Below are positions 24,921 to 36,050 of a stretch of 64,000 nucleotides of DNA, piece by piece. This DNA is from Onthophagus taurus (lineage: Eukaryota; Arthropoda; Insecta; Coleoptera; Scarabaeidae). The translations under genes were made by a program, and so were the position numbers. The notes under the pieces were generated by a model. It did no database searches. It had not been told where the DNA came from and saw only the letters and a program-made list of their open reading frames with translations. The stretch lies in assembly GCF_036711975.1 (NCBI RefSeq), contig NC_091970.1, forward strand, positions 6,827,501 to 6,891,500, in the 5' to 3' direction. Position 1 is the first letter of the stretch, and every line of letters starts with the position of its first letter.

Positions 24921-27900
24921 AAATTGATTTCAAACCATAATTTACAATTGAAAAAAATTCGAATTTCTAAAGAAATTGTGAAGTTCAAATTTACAGAATC
25001 AGAAGTTGTGCTCAAATTAAATTTGCAAGAATTTAAAAAAAAAATGGTTTCCGGACAACTAGATGACCAAAATAAATTTTTGTTCTATACATTTGCTGCA
25101 CAATACGTTTTTATATCACATCATAAACTAGAATCTTTAAGCTTCAATTTAACATACATATCATATAATGATTCTTAAAAACACAGTAGATATGACTTTT
25201 TGAAAATTTAGTATTTTCTTTGATTTATAAATTTGATAATTTCTCCTATAATAAGTTTTTCTTGGAAATTTCAATAATATTATCTTATTGTTTTTATATC
25301 GCATCATAAACTAGAATCTTTAAGCTTCAATTTAACATACATATCATATAATGATTCTTAAAAACACAGTAGATATGACTTTTTGAAAATTTAGTATTTT
25401 CTTTGATTTATAAATTTGACAATTTCTCCTATAATAAGTTTTTCTTGGAAATTTCAATAATATTATCTTATTGTTCTTATATCACATCATAAACTAGAAT
25501 CTTTAAGCTTCAATTTAACAGATATATCATATCATCATTCTTAAAAACACAGTAGATATGATTTTTTGAAAATTTAGTATTTTCTTTGATTTATAAATTT
25601 GACAGTTTCTTCTATAATAAGTTTTTCTTGGAAATTTCAATATTATCTTATTGTTTTTATATCACATCATAAACTAGAATCTTTAAGCTTCAATTTAACA
25701 TATATATCATATCATGATTCTTAAATTTACAGTAGATATAATTTTTTGAAAATTTAGTATTTTCTTTGATTTATGAATTTGACAATTTCTTCTTAAATAA
25801 ATTCTTCTTGGAAATTTCAATAATATTATCTTATTGTTTTTATATCGCATCATAAACTAGAATCTTTAAGCTTCAATTTAACATATATATCATATCATGA
25901 TTCTTAAAAACACAGTAGATATGATTTTTTGAAAATTTAGTATTTTCTTTGATTTATAAATTTGACAGTTTCTTCTATAATAAGTTTTTCTTGGAAATTT
26001 CAATATTATCTTATTGTTTTTATATCACATCATAAACTAGAATCTTTAAGCTTCAATTTAACATATATATCATATCATGATTCTTAAATTTACAATAGAT
26101 ATAATTTTTTGAAAATTTAGTATTTTCTTTGATTTATGAATTTGACAATTTCTTCTTAAATAAATTCTTCTTGGAAATTTCAATAATATTATCTTATTGT
26201 TTTTATATCACATCATAAACTAGAATCTTTAAGCTTCAATTTAACATATATATCATATCATGATTCTTAAATTTACAGTAGATATAATTTTTTGAAAATT
26301 TAGTATTTTCTTTGATTTATGAATTTGACAATTTCTTCTTAAAAATTCTTGGAAATTTCAATAATATTATCTTATTGTTTTTATATCACATCATAAACTA
26401 GAATCTTTAAGCTTCAATTTAACATACATATCATATCATGATTCTTAAAAACACAGTAGATATGACTTTTTGAAAATTTAGTATTTTCTTTGATTTATAA
26501 ATTTGACAATTTCTCCTATAATAAGTTTTTCTTGGAAATTTCAATAATATTATCTTATTGTTCTTATATCACATCATAAACTAGAATCTTTAAGCTTCAA
26601 TTTAACAGATATATCATATCATCATTCTTAAAAACACAGTAGATATGATTTTTTGAAAATTTTGAATTTTCTTTGATTTATAAACTTGATAGTTTCTTCT
26701 ATAATAAGTTTTTCTTGGAAATTTCAATATTATCTTATTGTTTTTATATCACATCATAAACTAGAATCTTTAAGCTTTAATTTAACATATATATCATATC
26801 ATGATTCTTAAATTTACAGTAGATATAATTTTTTGAAAATTTAGTATTTTCTTTGATTTATGAATTTGACAATTTCTTCTTAAATAAATTCTTCTTGGAA
26901 ATTTCAATAATATTATCTTATTGTTTTTATATCACATCATAAACTAGAATCTTTAAGCTTCAATTTAACATACATATCATATAATGATTCTTAAAAACAC
27001 AGTAGATATGACTTTTTGAAAATTTAGTATTTTCTTTGATTTATAAATTTGACAATTTCTCCTATAATAAGTTTTTCTTGGAAATTTCAATAATATTATC
27101 TTATTGTTTTTATATCGCATCATAAACTAGAATCTTGAAGCTTCAATTTAATATATATATCATATCATGATTCTTAAAAACACAGTAGATATGATTTTTT
27201 CAAAATTTAGTATATTCTTTGATTTATAAATTTGACAGTTTCTTCTATAATAAGTTTTTCTTGGAAATTGCAATATTATCTTATTGTTTTTATATCACAT
27301 CATAAACTAGAATCTTTAAGCTTCAATTTAACATATATATCATATCATGATTCTTAAATTTACAGTAGATATAATTTTTTGAAAATTTAGTATTTTCTTT
27401 GATTTATAAATTTGACAATTTCTTCTTAAATAAATTCTTCTTGGAAATTTCAATAATATTATCTTATTGTTTTTATATCACATCATAAACTAGAATCTTT
27501 AAGCTTTAATTTAACATATATATCATATCATGATTCTTAAATTTACAGTAGATATAATTTTTTGAAAATTTAGTATTTTCTTTGATTTATGAATTTGACA
27601 ATTTCTTCTTAAATAAATTCTTCTTGGAAATTTCAATAATATTATCTTATTGTTTTTATATCACATCATAAACTAGCATCTTTAAGCTTCAATTTAACAT
27701 ACATATCATATAATGATTCTTAAAAACACAGTAGATATGACTTTTTGAAAATTTAGTATTTTCTTTGATTTATAAATTTGACAATTTCTCCTATAATAAG
27801 TTTTTCTTGGAAATTTCAATAATATTATCTTATTGTTTTTATATCGCATCATAAACTAGAATCTTTAAGCTTCAGTTTAATATATATATCATATCATGAT

Positions 27901-28140
27901 TCTTAAAAACACAGTAGATATGATTTTTTGAAAATTTAGTATTTTCTTTGATTTATAAACTTGATAGTTTCTTCTATAATAAGTTTTTCTTGGAAATTTC
28001 AATAATATTATCTTATTGTTTTTATATCACATCATAAACTAGAATCTTTAAGCTTCAATTTAACATATATATCATATCATGCTACTTAAAAACACAGTAG
28101 ATATAATTTTGTGAAAATTTAGTATTTTCTTTGATTTATA
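24921..28140. repeat. Satellite array, about 182-bp unit
   Basis: About 17 copies marked by AAACTAGAATCTTTAAGCTT at 25125, 25308, 25491 and 25671 and onward, spaced 180-183 bp. Two unit types alternate irregularly: one with ATTCTTAAAAACACAGTAGA, the other with ATTCTTAAATTTACAGTAGA plus TTCTTCTTAAATAAATTC. This suggests higher-order multi-unit repeats. The small + strand open frame at its start is part of the array edge. Confidence 0.93.
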
Positions 28141-28730
28141 AACACAAATGGAAAGTGCCCAAAGCATCTTTTTCATATTTAATATATTAGAGATAATGCT
28201 GCAAATCAAAATTAAATTGATTAACCCGAAAAAACTCATGGAAATCTGGTTTTCTAATCAAATAGGAAATGGCAGAATATTTTTTGTTAATATTTGCCGT
28301 TTTAAAGATGATGAGGAATCTTCTGCAGCTCATATTAAACTAATCAAAGATTCTGCGCAATCCGAAATTTGTAAAAAATCATGAAAAACTAGTACTGCAA
28401 TGAAATAAGAAATGTCAATACTTTTTTTTTCAATATTTGCTTTCTAAACATGATGAGCAATTTGCTGCAGCTCAAAGAACTAGTTTTGTAATGAAATAGA
28501 AGATCGCGTGCATTCTATAATCTCGGCAGCGTAGCTTCCTCAGGTGCCAAATGGTAAATTGTTCGCAAAAGACTTCTAATACTATATATTATGTTCTTAT
28601 TGAATAATAAAATTTCTTATCTTAGGCTTCTGCTTATCTATAATTAAAAAAATTTTTTTAAAGCAGTTATTATTTTACATTATAATTTATTTAATGTAAC
28701 TTTACACCCCACACATAAATCAAAATTAAA
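28141..28730. other. Intergenic stretch downstream of OGDH-like gene
   Basis: Contains a + strand open frame of 78 codons (28148-28384) with no recognised similarity, plus a short duplicated motif (GCAGCTCA...AACTA at about 28325 and 28465). It also contains the 3' flank of the OGDH-like gene. Nothing else is supported. Confidence 0.4.
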
Positions 28731-31700
28731 TTATAACGGTAAGTTATGATCATTTTCTATTTGTGACATAAGATCCATTTTCATTTTTTGATTTTTGATG
28801 TAATCATCGGAGGAAATGTCATAATGAGTATGAAGTGTAGCGGGTGTGGTTATAACTTTAAACAGATCATTTTTCAAAATGTTTTTAAGTTTGCGACTAC
28901 AATATTGATGAAAGCCCATATTTCTCGGTTCTTCTTGCGCAAAAACGAACTTAGCTTTCGGATATTTAGCGATTTCCGCTTGTATTAGATCGTAAGGGAA
29001 CGGATAGATCTGTTCGATTCTTATAAAAGTGACGTCATCTCTATTTTCTTTTTGGCGAATCGCGTCGAATTCGTAAAACACTTTCCCGCAACAAAAAACG
29101 ACCGCTTTTATTTTAGCTGGATCTTCGACCTTTTCGGTGATAATCCGTTTAAAGGTTGAGTTAGTTTTGAATTCGTCGAAATAGCTGATGTTTGCGTCGC
29201 TTGCTATTAAATTTCTAGGTAACAAATTTATTAACGGTCTTCTAAACGGCATCAAAATTTGTCTGCGAAGAACGTGGAAAAAATTCGCTGGCGTTGTTGG
29301 ATAAGTTACAATCCAATTGCATTCGAATAATTGCTTTTTGTAATCAAATTCCATCACATCATCGTTCGCGCAGAGTTGGAGAATTCGTTCTGGGCGAAAT
29401 GAACACGATGAAATCGTGGTAACGTTTCTTCCGTGAGGAAGATTTAAAACAATTCCGGACGGCTTTTTCCACTTTTCTATCCCACAAGATAAATATTCGT
29501 CAATTACAGCTTGGGGGATACCGGAAGAATCATCTTTTGCGTTCCAAACGACTAAAACGTTGGGGTCGCATTGAGAGTAACCGATTTCAAATCCTAAAAT
29601 TGCTTCTTGAGATGAAGAATGATGCTGATTTTGAATGGAAAATTTCGCTTGGGCTGGATCAACGAAATCAATTGGACTAAAAATACATAAAATGATTCAA
29701 TAATAATTTTATCTTAATAAGATAATTACGTGTAAGAAATGTTTTCCTTTTTTTGATGTTGAATAACATAATGGCGATTTTTCCACATATTTTCCTGAAT
29801 CGATCCACTCAAACGAACTTGAATTCCTGCTTTTAACAATGATCCAAAAGCAATCGCTTCTGCTAAAGACCAATTAACATTTTTCTTTTTAAGAAGTGAG
29901 GTGCGACGTTTAAAGAGGCTTTCGATTTCGCTGTGGACTACGAAGTCGCCGAGGGGTGGTGAAGAATGAATCATACCGATGGACATAATTTCGTTTTCTT
30001 CAATCCCCGTTGAAGGAATATCACCTGGTTTGTTAAAACCAGCTAATTTCGGAGTATCAATCCATGAACCAACAGCATGCGTGCCTAAATCTTTAGAAGT
30101 TTCAAAAGCCGTTTTTAAAAGCTGTTGATATTTATCCGTGTATTCCGAAATCTGTAAAATTAAAGTTTAAATTAAAAAAATTATTTGTTTAAGATTAATA
30201 TTTATTAAGGTTTCTTTTTCAATTTTTTTTTTTTAAGCAGTTCTTCGGCAAATTTTATCCGTTCACTTCGTTTCATATCTTTCAACTGTTTAATCATCCT
30301 CCTTCGCTCCAACCGATTACTTTCAGCTTTCTCGATTTCCTCAAAAGTCTCTTTAAAATCTTCTTTAATTACTTCACCGTCTTCAATATTTCCCAAAATA
30401 TCGTCTTTTTTCTTACCCACATCTTTATCTTCTCCAACTATTTTTCCAGCCGTTTTCACTCGTTTTTGGTGAGCCTGAAAAGAAGCACAAAAACGATCGT
30501 GAAAACGGCTGAAAAAAAGTTGTTTCGACGATTCTGAAAGAAATTTAAACGAAACTTAAACGTTACTTACTAAATTTTCGGTGATTACGCCTTCTTTACT
30601 CAGGCGATTAAAGTATTTTTGAACAACATCTGGTTTGCTTTTTTTGCATTTAATCTTTAGCGGGGCATTCGGGTTTAATCCCATCAAATCGTCGAATTTA
30701 ATTTCGTTGGAAGACATTAAATTAATTATGCAATCCTTTTTGAAACGATTCCTCCATTCAGATGCTATTATAGCCACTCTTTGAACAGCTTCTGGATCTT
30801 CTGCGTCAACGTGGAAAATTGGTGCATCTATCGTTTTTGCTAAATCTAAAAAACAATTTTTTTGTTGTTAACTCAAAGTTTAAAAGAAAATTAAATTCTA
30901 ATTCAAGTTATTTTGGTGAGAGACGATGAGTTACGTCACTTTATGTGAATCAACATGGATTTGATGGGGATAGCCTTGGATTTATCGCGGTGAAACAGTT
31001 TTGCGAAACACAGTGATATTTAAATCCCTTAATACAAGAGAAAGGTGCGTTAATAAAGATCTTCGCATATACGAGTAATCTCGAAACTAGGTGTTGCTAA
31101 ATCTTGTATTTTTCAACCTAATATCTATCTGTTTTGTAACATTTTTACCTCTTTAAAAGTGAAAAATTAAATTTTTTATACTGCAAGTATGTTATTAAAT
31201 GAATTAGGAGGTATCGGAAAGGACTACAGCACTGACTTTTTTGTTGTTAGTTGCATTTCAATATTTCATGTCAATTTTGCTTAGTTTAATCTTCTAAAAA
31301 TAGTAGATACTGTTCTGAAAATACTAGGAAATCATCTACAAGCAGTTTTAGTTTTCTGTTCACTATGTTAGTCTGCCATTAGGGTATATTGTCTTCTGTC
31401 AACTACATCTAGTCTTCTGTTAACACCACCTAGACTTGTTTAAGGAGTATTTAATATTTTTCCGGCAGTATTTAGTCCTTTGCAAGCACTACGTAATCTC
31501 CTGATAGCAGTAGATAGCTGCTATAAGTCTTCTATTAGCAGTTCTAGTCTCCTATTAGCAGTATATTGTCTTCTGCCAACATCTAGTCTCTTGCTAACAT
31601 TACCAAGACTTGTTTAAGGAGTATTTAATGTTCCTTCGGCAGTATCTAGTCATTTGCGAAAAGTGCTTATGCTTCTGGAAGCAGTAGGTAGTCTTTATTT

Positions 31701-34613
31701 GTATGTCAAGGGGTTAAGGAGTATTTACTATTCTTTCTAGTCGTCTGCAAGCAGTTCTCTACGCTATCATTAAGAGTATATAGTCTTCTATAAACAATAC
31801 CGGTCTTCTGTAAGCAGTATATAGTCTTTTGAAAGCAGTGCCTAATCTCTGGAAGCAGTAGATAGTCTTCTGCAAGTAGTTCTACTCTTTTATTAGCAGT
31901 TCTAGTCTGCCATTAGGAGTATATTATCTTCTATAAACAACATCTAACCTTCCACTAATACAACCTAGACTTGTTTAAGATATATTTAATATTGTTTCAG
32001 CAGTGTCTAGTCTTCTGCAAGCAGGTACTGCTCAGTTCTAGCCTTATATTAGCAGTTTAGTCTGCCATTAGGGATATATTCTTCTGTCAACAACACCTAG
32101 TTATCTGATAACGCAACCTAAACTTGTTTAAGGAGTATTTAATTATCCCTCGGCAGAATCTAGTCATCTGGGAAAAGTGCCTATGCTCCTGGAAGCTGTA
32201 GGTAGTCTTTATTTGTATGTCATGGAGTTAAGGAGTATTCACTATTCTTTCTAGTCGTCTACAAGCAGTTCTACGCTATCATTAAGAGTATGTAGTCTTC
32301 TATAAACAATACCGGTCTTCTCTAAGCAGTATATAGTCTTATGAAAGCAGTGCCTAATCTCTGGAAGCAGTAGGTAGTCTTCTGCAAGCAGTTCTAGTCT
32401 TCTATTAGCAGTTCTAGTCTCCTATTAGCAGTATATTGTCTTCTGCCAACATCTAGTCTCTTGCTAACATTACCAAGACTTGTTTAAGGAGTATTTAATG
32501 TTCCTTCGGCAGTATCTTGTCATTTGCGAAAAGTGCTTATGCTTCTGGAAGCAGTAGGTAGTCTTTATTTGTATGTCAAGAGGTTAAGGAGTATTTACTA
32601 TTCTTTCTAGTCGTCTGCAAGCAGTTCTCTACGCTATCATTAAGAGTATATAGTCTTCTATAAACAATACCGGTCTTCTGTAAGCAGTGCCTAATCTCTG
32701 GAAGCAGTAGATAGTCTTCTGCAAGCAGTTCTACTCTTTTATTAGCAGTTCTAGTCTGCCATTAGGAGTATATTGTCTTCTATAAATAACATATAACCTT
32801 CTACTAATACAACCTAGACTTGTTTAAGGTATATTTAATATTGCTTCAGCAGTGTCTAGTCTTCTGCAAGCAGGTACTTGCTCAGTTCTAGCCTTATATT
32901 AGCAGTTTTAGTCTGCCATTAGGGATATATTCTTCTGCCAACAACACCTAAGTAGACTTGTTTAAGGAGTATTTAATATTCCCTCTTTAATCATGGATAA
33001 ACTAAGTAGTAGAATATTACACAAAGTAACGCGTAATCATTAAGTGAGTAATTATGTATAAAGTAAGTAAGAATTATGTATAAATAAATAAAAATATTAC
33101 TTGAGAAGAATTGCGATTGGAATTCCAAATTGAAATTATTCAAAACAATATGAATAGTTCCTCCTGTATTAGACCCAGATGAACAGGTTAACGCGTAAAT
33201 TTCGGAACCCAAAACATCGGTGTTTTGATGAATCAAAATCGGAAGGATTTCGTTTTCCGTTTTGAACAATTGCTCAATTTTGGATCTCCCCAACGTAATG
33301 GGAGCCATGATGTTCATGTTGTTTGGCCCAACCATCATGGTTAATCTCGTTTTTTTATTCGAATTTGTATCCAATCTAAAAAGAAATAAAAAATGATTAA
33401 AAACGAAATAGTTAATAATAAAATCATGATTTACTTGACTTGATCTGTCCCTAAATAAGACGTGAAGAATTCGTTTTGATGGAGATAACCCATCAGTTTC
33501 ACCAAAGGAACTCCGAAGATGTTTGCTAAAACGTTTAATCTCCCTTTTTGTGCCATTCCAAAAACGTAATGATCAACGCCGAATGAGGAGCTGTGATCGA
33601 TTATCATTCTGATGCAGGGAATTAACATTTCGCAACCTTCCAAACTGTTTAATCCACCGGTACTTGGACAATTTGTGTTTATAAATTTTTCAAAGCTAGA
33701 AGTTAATTCATTAAATGGAATTTTTTTTTTGATATATTTTTTTGTTCATACCAAGCTGTACGGGTTAATCTTGAAAATAATAATCTTTTCTCGTCTTTCG
33801 TTAAATTGAAAATGTTGGGAGTTTCGAATTCTTTGCGTAAATAATCGCATTGAGTAAAACTATTCATGTGCATAAATTCTAACCCTATCGAGTTACAATA
33901 AGTATCTTCTAAACGATTGATGATTTCAAATAGACTCAAACGCGTTTCTTTTCCGCTTATATAAGTTGTCGGTGACGGTAATGCAAATAAATTATTCAAT
34001 TTTAATTCGGCTAAAGAGAAATTAAATTTAACTCAATGAATTTGAATAAAAAAAAATGTTTACATTTAACTTTCTTCAATAAAGTTTTATGTTCCTCTTC
34101 GGCAATCGCATTTTTTTCGCTTAAATTTGGATATAATTTGGCAAAGTAGTGTCCACGAATCTATTTTAAATTAAATCAAACGAAATAATTAAAAAAATAA
34201 ACAAATTTAATTATATCTCACTTGATAGCTTCGAATTAATTGTTGCACCAATAAAAATTGTTTCAAATTGATCTCTCTTTCATCTCGCTTTTGAACTTTT
34301 TCTTTTTTCTTAATTTTCCCGACTTCGGCCAGCGATTTCGATTTGATTTTCGTGCGATCGTAATGGGAGATTGACTTGAAAAATGAATCCCAAGGCTAAA
34401 CGGTACAAAAAAAAATTTTAATCGTGAAAAAGAAACGAATTGTTTAAAGTTGATTACAGCAGGCACGTTTTTAGGATCACTCAACCATTTTTCATAAATC
34501 GTTCGTACACCGCCGATTTCAGTTTCGCCGATAACCGTAGATCCGCTCCTGAAGAGGTCTTGATTCACTTTTTTCAATCTGCACAAGCAGTTCGCTGATC
34601 GACGGGACGTCAT
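28731..34613 (-). CDS. 2-oxoglutarate dehydrogenase E1-like protein, likely catalytically inactive
   Basis: Nine exons: 34613-34458, 34395-34222, 34160-34064, 34010-33752, 33695-33435, 33375-33101, 30845-30571, 30151-29730, 29676-28731. They total 2865 nt, coding 954 aa; family members are usually about 1000. The family decarboxylates 2-oxoglutarate with thiamine diphosphate (TPP) in mitochondria. The fold-level match is clear: YEKWLSDPKNVPAPWDSFF, LEGCEMLIP-type helix, GRLNVLAN, RLTMM, TIHIVLNN, APIFHVDAEDPEAV, LAEAIAFGSLLKAGIQVRLS, TTPANFFHVLRRQI, PKAKFVFAQEEPRNMGFHQY. However, HRGRLNV is now QKGRLNV, KYHLG is TSYLG, NPSHLE is GPNNMN, GDAA/GQG is NTDVLGSEI, RRNGHNE is SSNEIKF, and EGxGPEHSSARPER is RNVTTISSCSFRPER. 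The start is the first in-frame ATG after a stop. The N-terminus is short but has arginines (R4, R5, R12), compatible with mitochondrial import. Frames and splice sites are intact, so it is probably expressed as a pseudoenzyme paralogue. Confidence 0.9.
30205..30474 (-). other. Candidate alternative terminal exon within OGDH-like intron
   Basis: Lies inside the intron between OGDH-like exons 7 and 8. It follows an acceptor (CTTTTCAG) and is open in phase 0 relative to exon 7. It encodes 89 residues rich in Lys, Glu and Asp (e.g. RRRMIKQLKDMKRSERIKFA) before a stop that overlaps an AATAAA poly(A) signal. Including it would truncate the protein at about 588 residues with a charged, helical tail. 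It has no counterpart in the OGDH family. It could also be a nested gene or a chance open frame. Confidence 0.45.
31290..32985. repeat. Short-motif minisatellite-like repeat in intron
   Basis: The 2.26-kb OGDH-like intron 6 is filled with variants of TAGTCTTCTGCAAGCAGT, and ACTTGTTTAAGGAGTATTTA recurs at least seven times. Larger blocks are duplicated: the segment from about 31541 (GTTCTAGTCTCCTATTAGCA) recurs 870 bp later at 32411 nearly unchanged. Unlike the satellites elsewhere it has no fixed unit length. Confidence 0.8.
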
Positions 34614-36050
34614 AGCCGAAAGTGTCGGTAATAACCAGAGAATCTGCCCATTTAATTTGGTTTGATGAGTTTTTTACACGAAAATTTTTCCTAAAAATTT
34701 TGACTTTGAAAACACCGAATATGACAACAACAAAAATTTATTTATTTCTTTTCTATGGAAACATCACATCATCCTAGTAATAAATAAGCAACAATTTATA
34801 TGCAATTATTGAATTAATTGATATCTGCACAAGCTGGTACAGAAATTGACTAAAATGTTCAACAAGGAAATATCAGTCGATATTTCAGGTAATAGTTCAA
34901 ACGGAATAACCTCAGAATTAGTGATAGCACCCTTTTGCATAGCCTAGTAGGTAGCACCAAGTTTGATAGATCCATTTTCCTCATTTTTGCCTTATTTTTG
35001 GTGTCTCTAGCACCCACTTACTTTTAGATCTTCTCTAAAAACATTAATTGATGTTCCTGCAGCTTCTTGTCGCCATGGAATTGTGAACGATGTTTCAGTT
35101 CAAACAACTTTGTGAGAGCTTAACTCTCCTTAAAGATATCCTTCATGAATCAAGAGCTTTACGTCTCTATCCTATAAATGTTAAAGTTCTTAAGTTGTCT
35201 TACATCGTCCATGTAGTGTAGTTTTAGCCTTCCTATTCCAGTCTTCATTACTTAATTATTTGCTATTAAACAAGCTTTTTTTTCTATAAGCTTCAAAAGC
35301 TCTATACTCGAATGTTCAAGTTTTATAGTTGACATTTCGATTAGCTCCATCTATCGGCAGAATTGATAATAATTTGTGTTTCGTTTATAATTAATAAACG
35401 GAACGTATTTAATAATATATTTGTTTTCAACTATACTTAATACTTAAAAAACATTATTTAAGATTTATTTGTAAACTTTAAAATTTTTTTTATAAATAAA
35501 TTAAGGTATTTATTGATTACGAGTGGTGACATCTAGTGATTGAAAAAAGTTTTGTACTTGAGTTGAAATAATAACATTTAATTTTATTGAATTAATTCTA
35601 ATTTATTTCAGTTATAGGAATGATTTGATTTAATTTGAAGTAATTTTACATATTAACGTAAATAATTTCGGTAAGAAAAGATTATAAAAATTATATTGAG
35701 AAAATCGGTCACGCAGCGCCATCTTTTGATATTGAACGTTTGTTTTAACTGTAACTTTAAATACTGATTTAATTAATGATCTAATTTTGTATTAAACATT
35801 TTCAAAAATTCTTTTATAATTAACATCCTCAAATTAATTTAATGAAACTGATATTAAAAAATAATTTTAAATTTTTCAATAAATTTACTTAATAAATTCT
35901 GATAGATGTCGTTTTAACAATTGACGTATTCGTTTTTTTGACGGTAGCCATATTGTTTTGCGTATATGTCAGTGGTGTTCTTTCATATTGAGTCTCCTTA
36001 AAAGATTGAGCACGTTATTTATTAAACGGTTTAATCAAAAATTGTGTACG
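34614..36050. promoter_or_regulatory. Divergent intergenic region, OGDH-like and LUC7L promoters
   Basis: The two genes point away from each other across 1.4 kb, so this stretch must hold both promoters and 5' untranslated regions. No TATA box could be assigned with confidence. I see no transposon or additional open frame; the + strand frame starting at 35958 merely runs into LUC7L exon 1 from another frame. Confidence 0.5.

Noticed and set aside
34263-34613. 116-codon continuous - strand frame at the OGDH-like N-terminus
   Set aside because: It reads through an intron (34396-34457); splicing restores the homologous PWDSFF segment and the correct frame.
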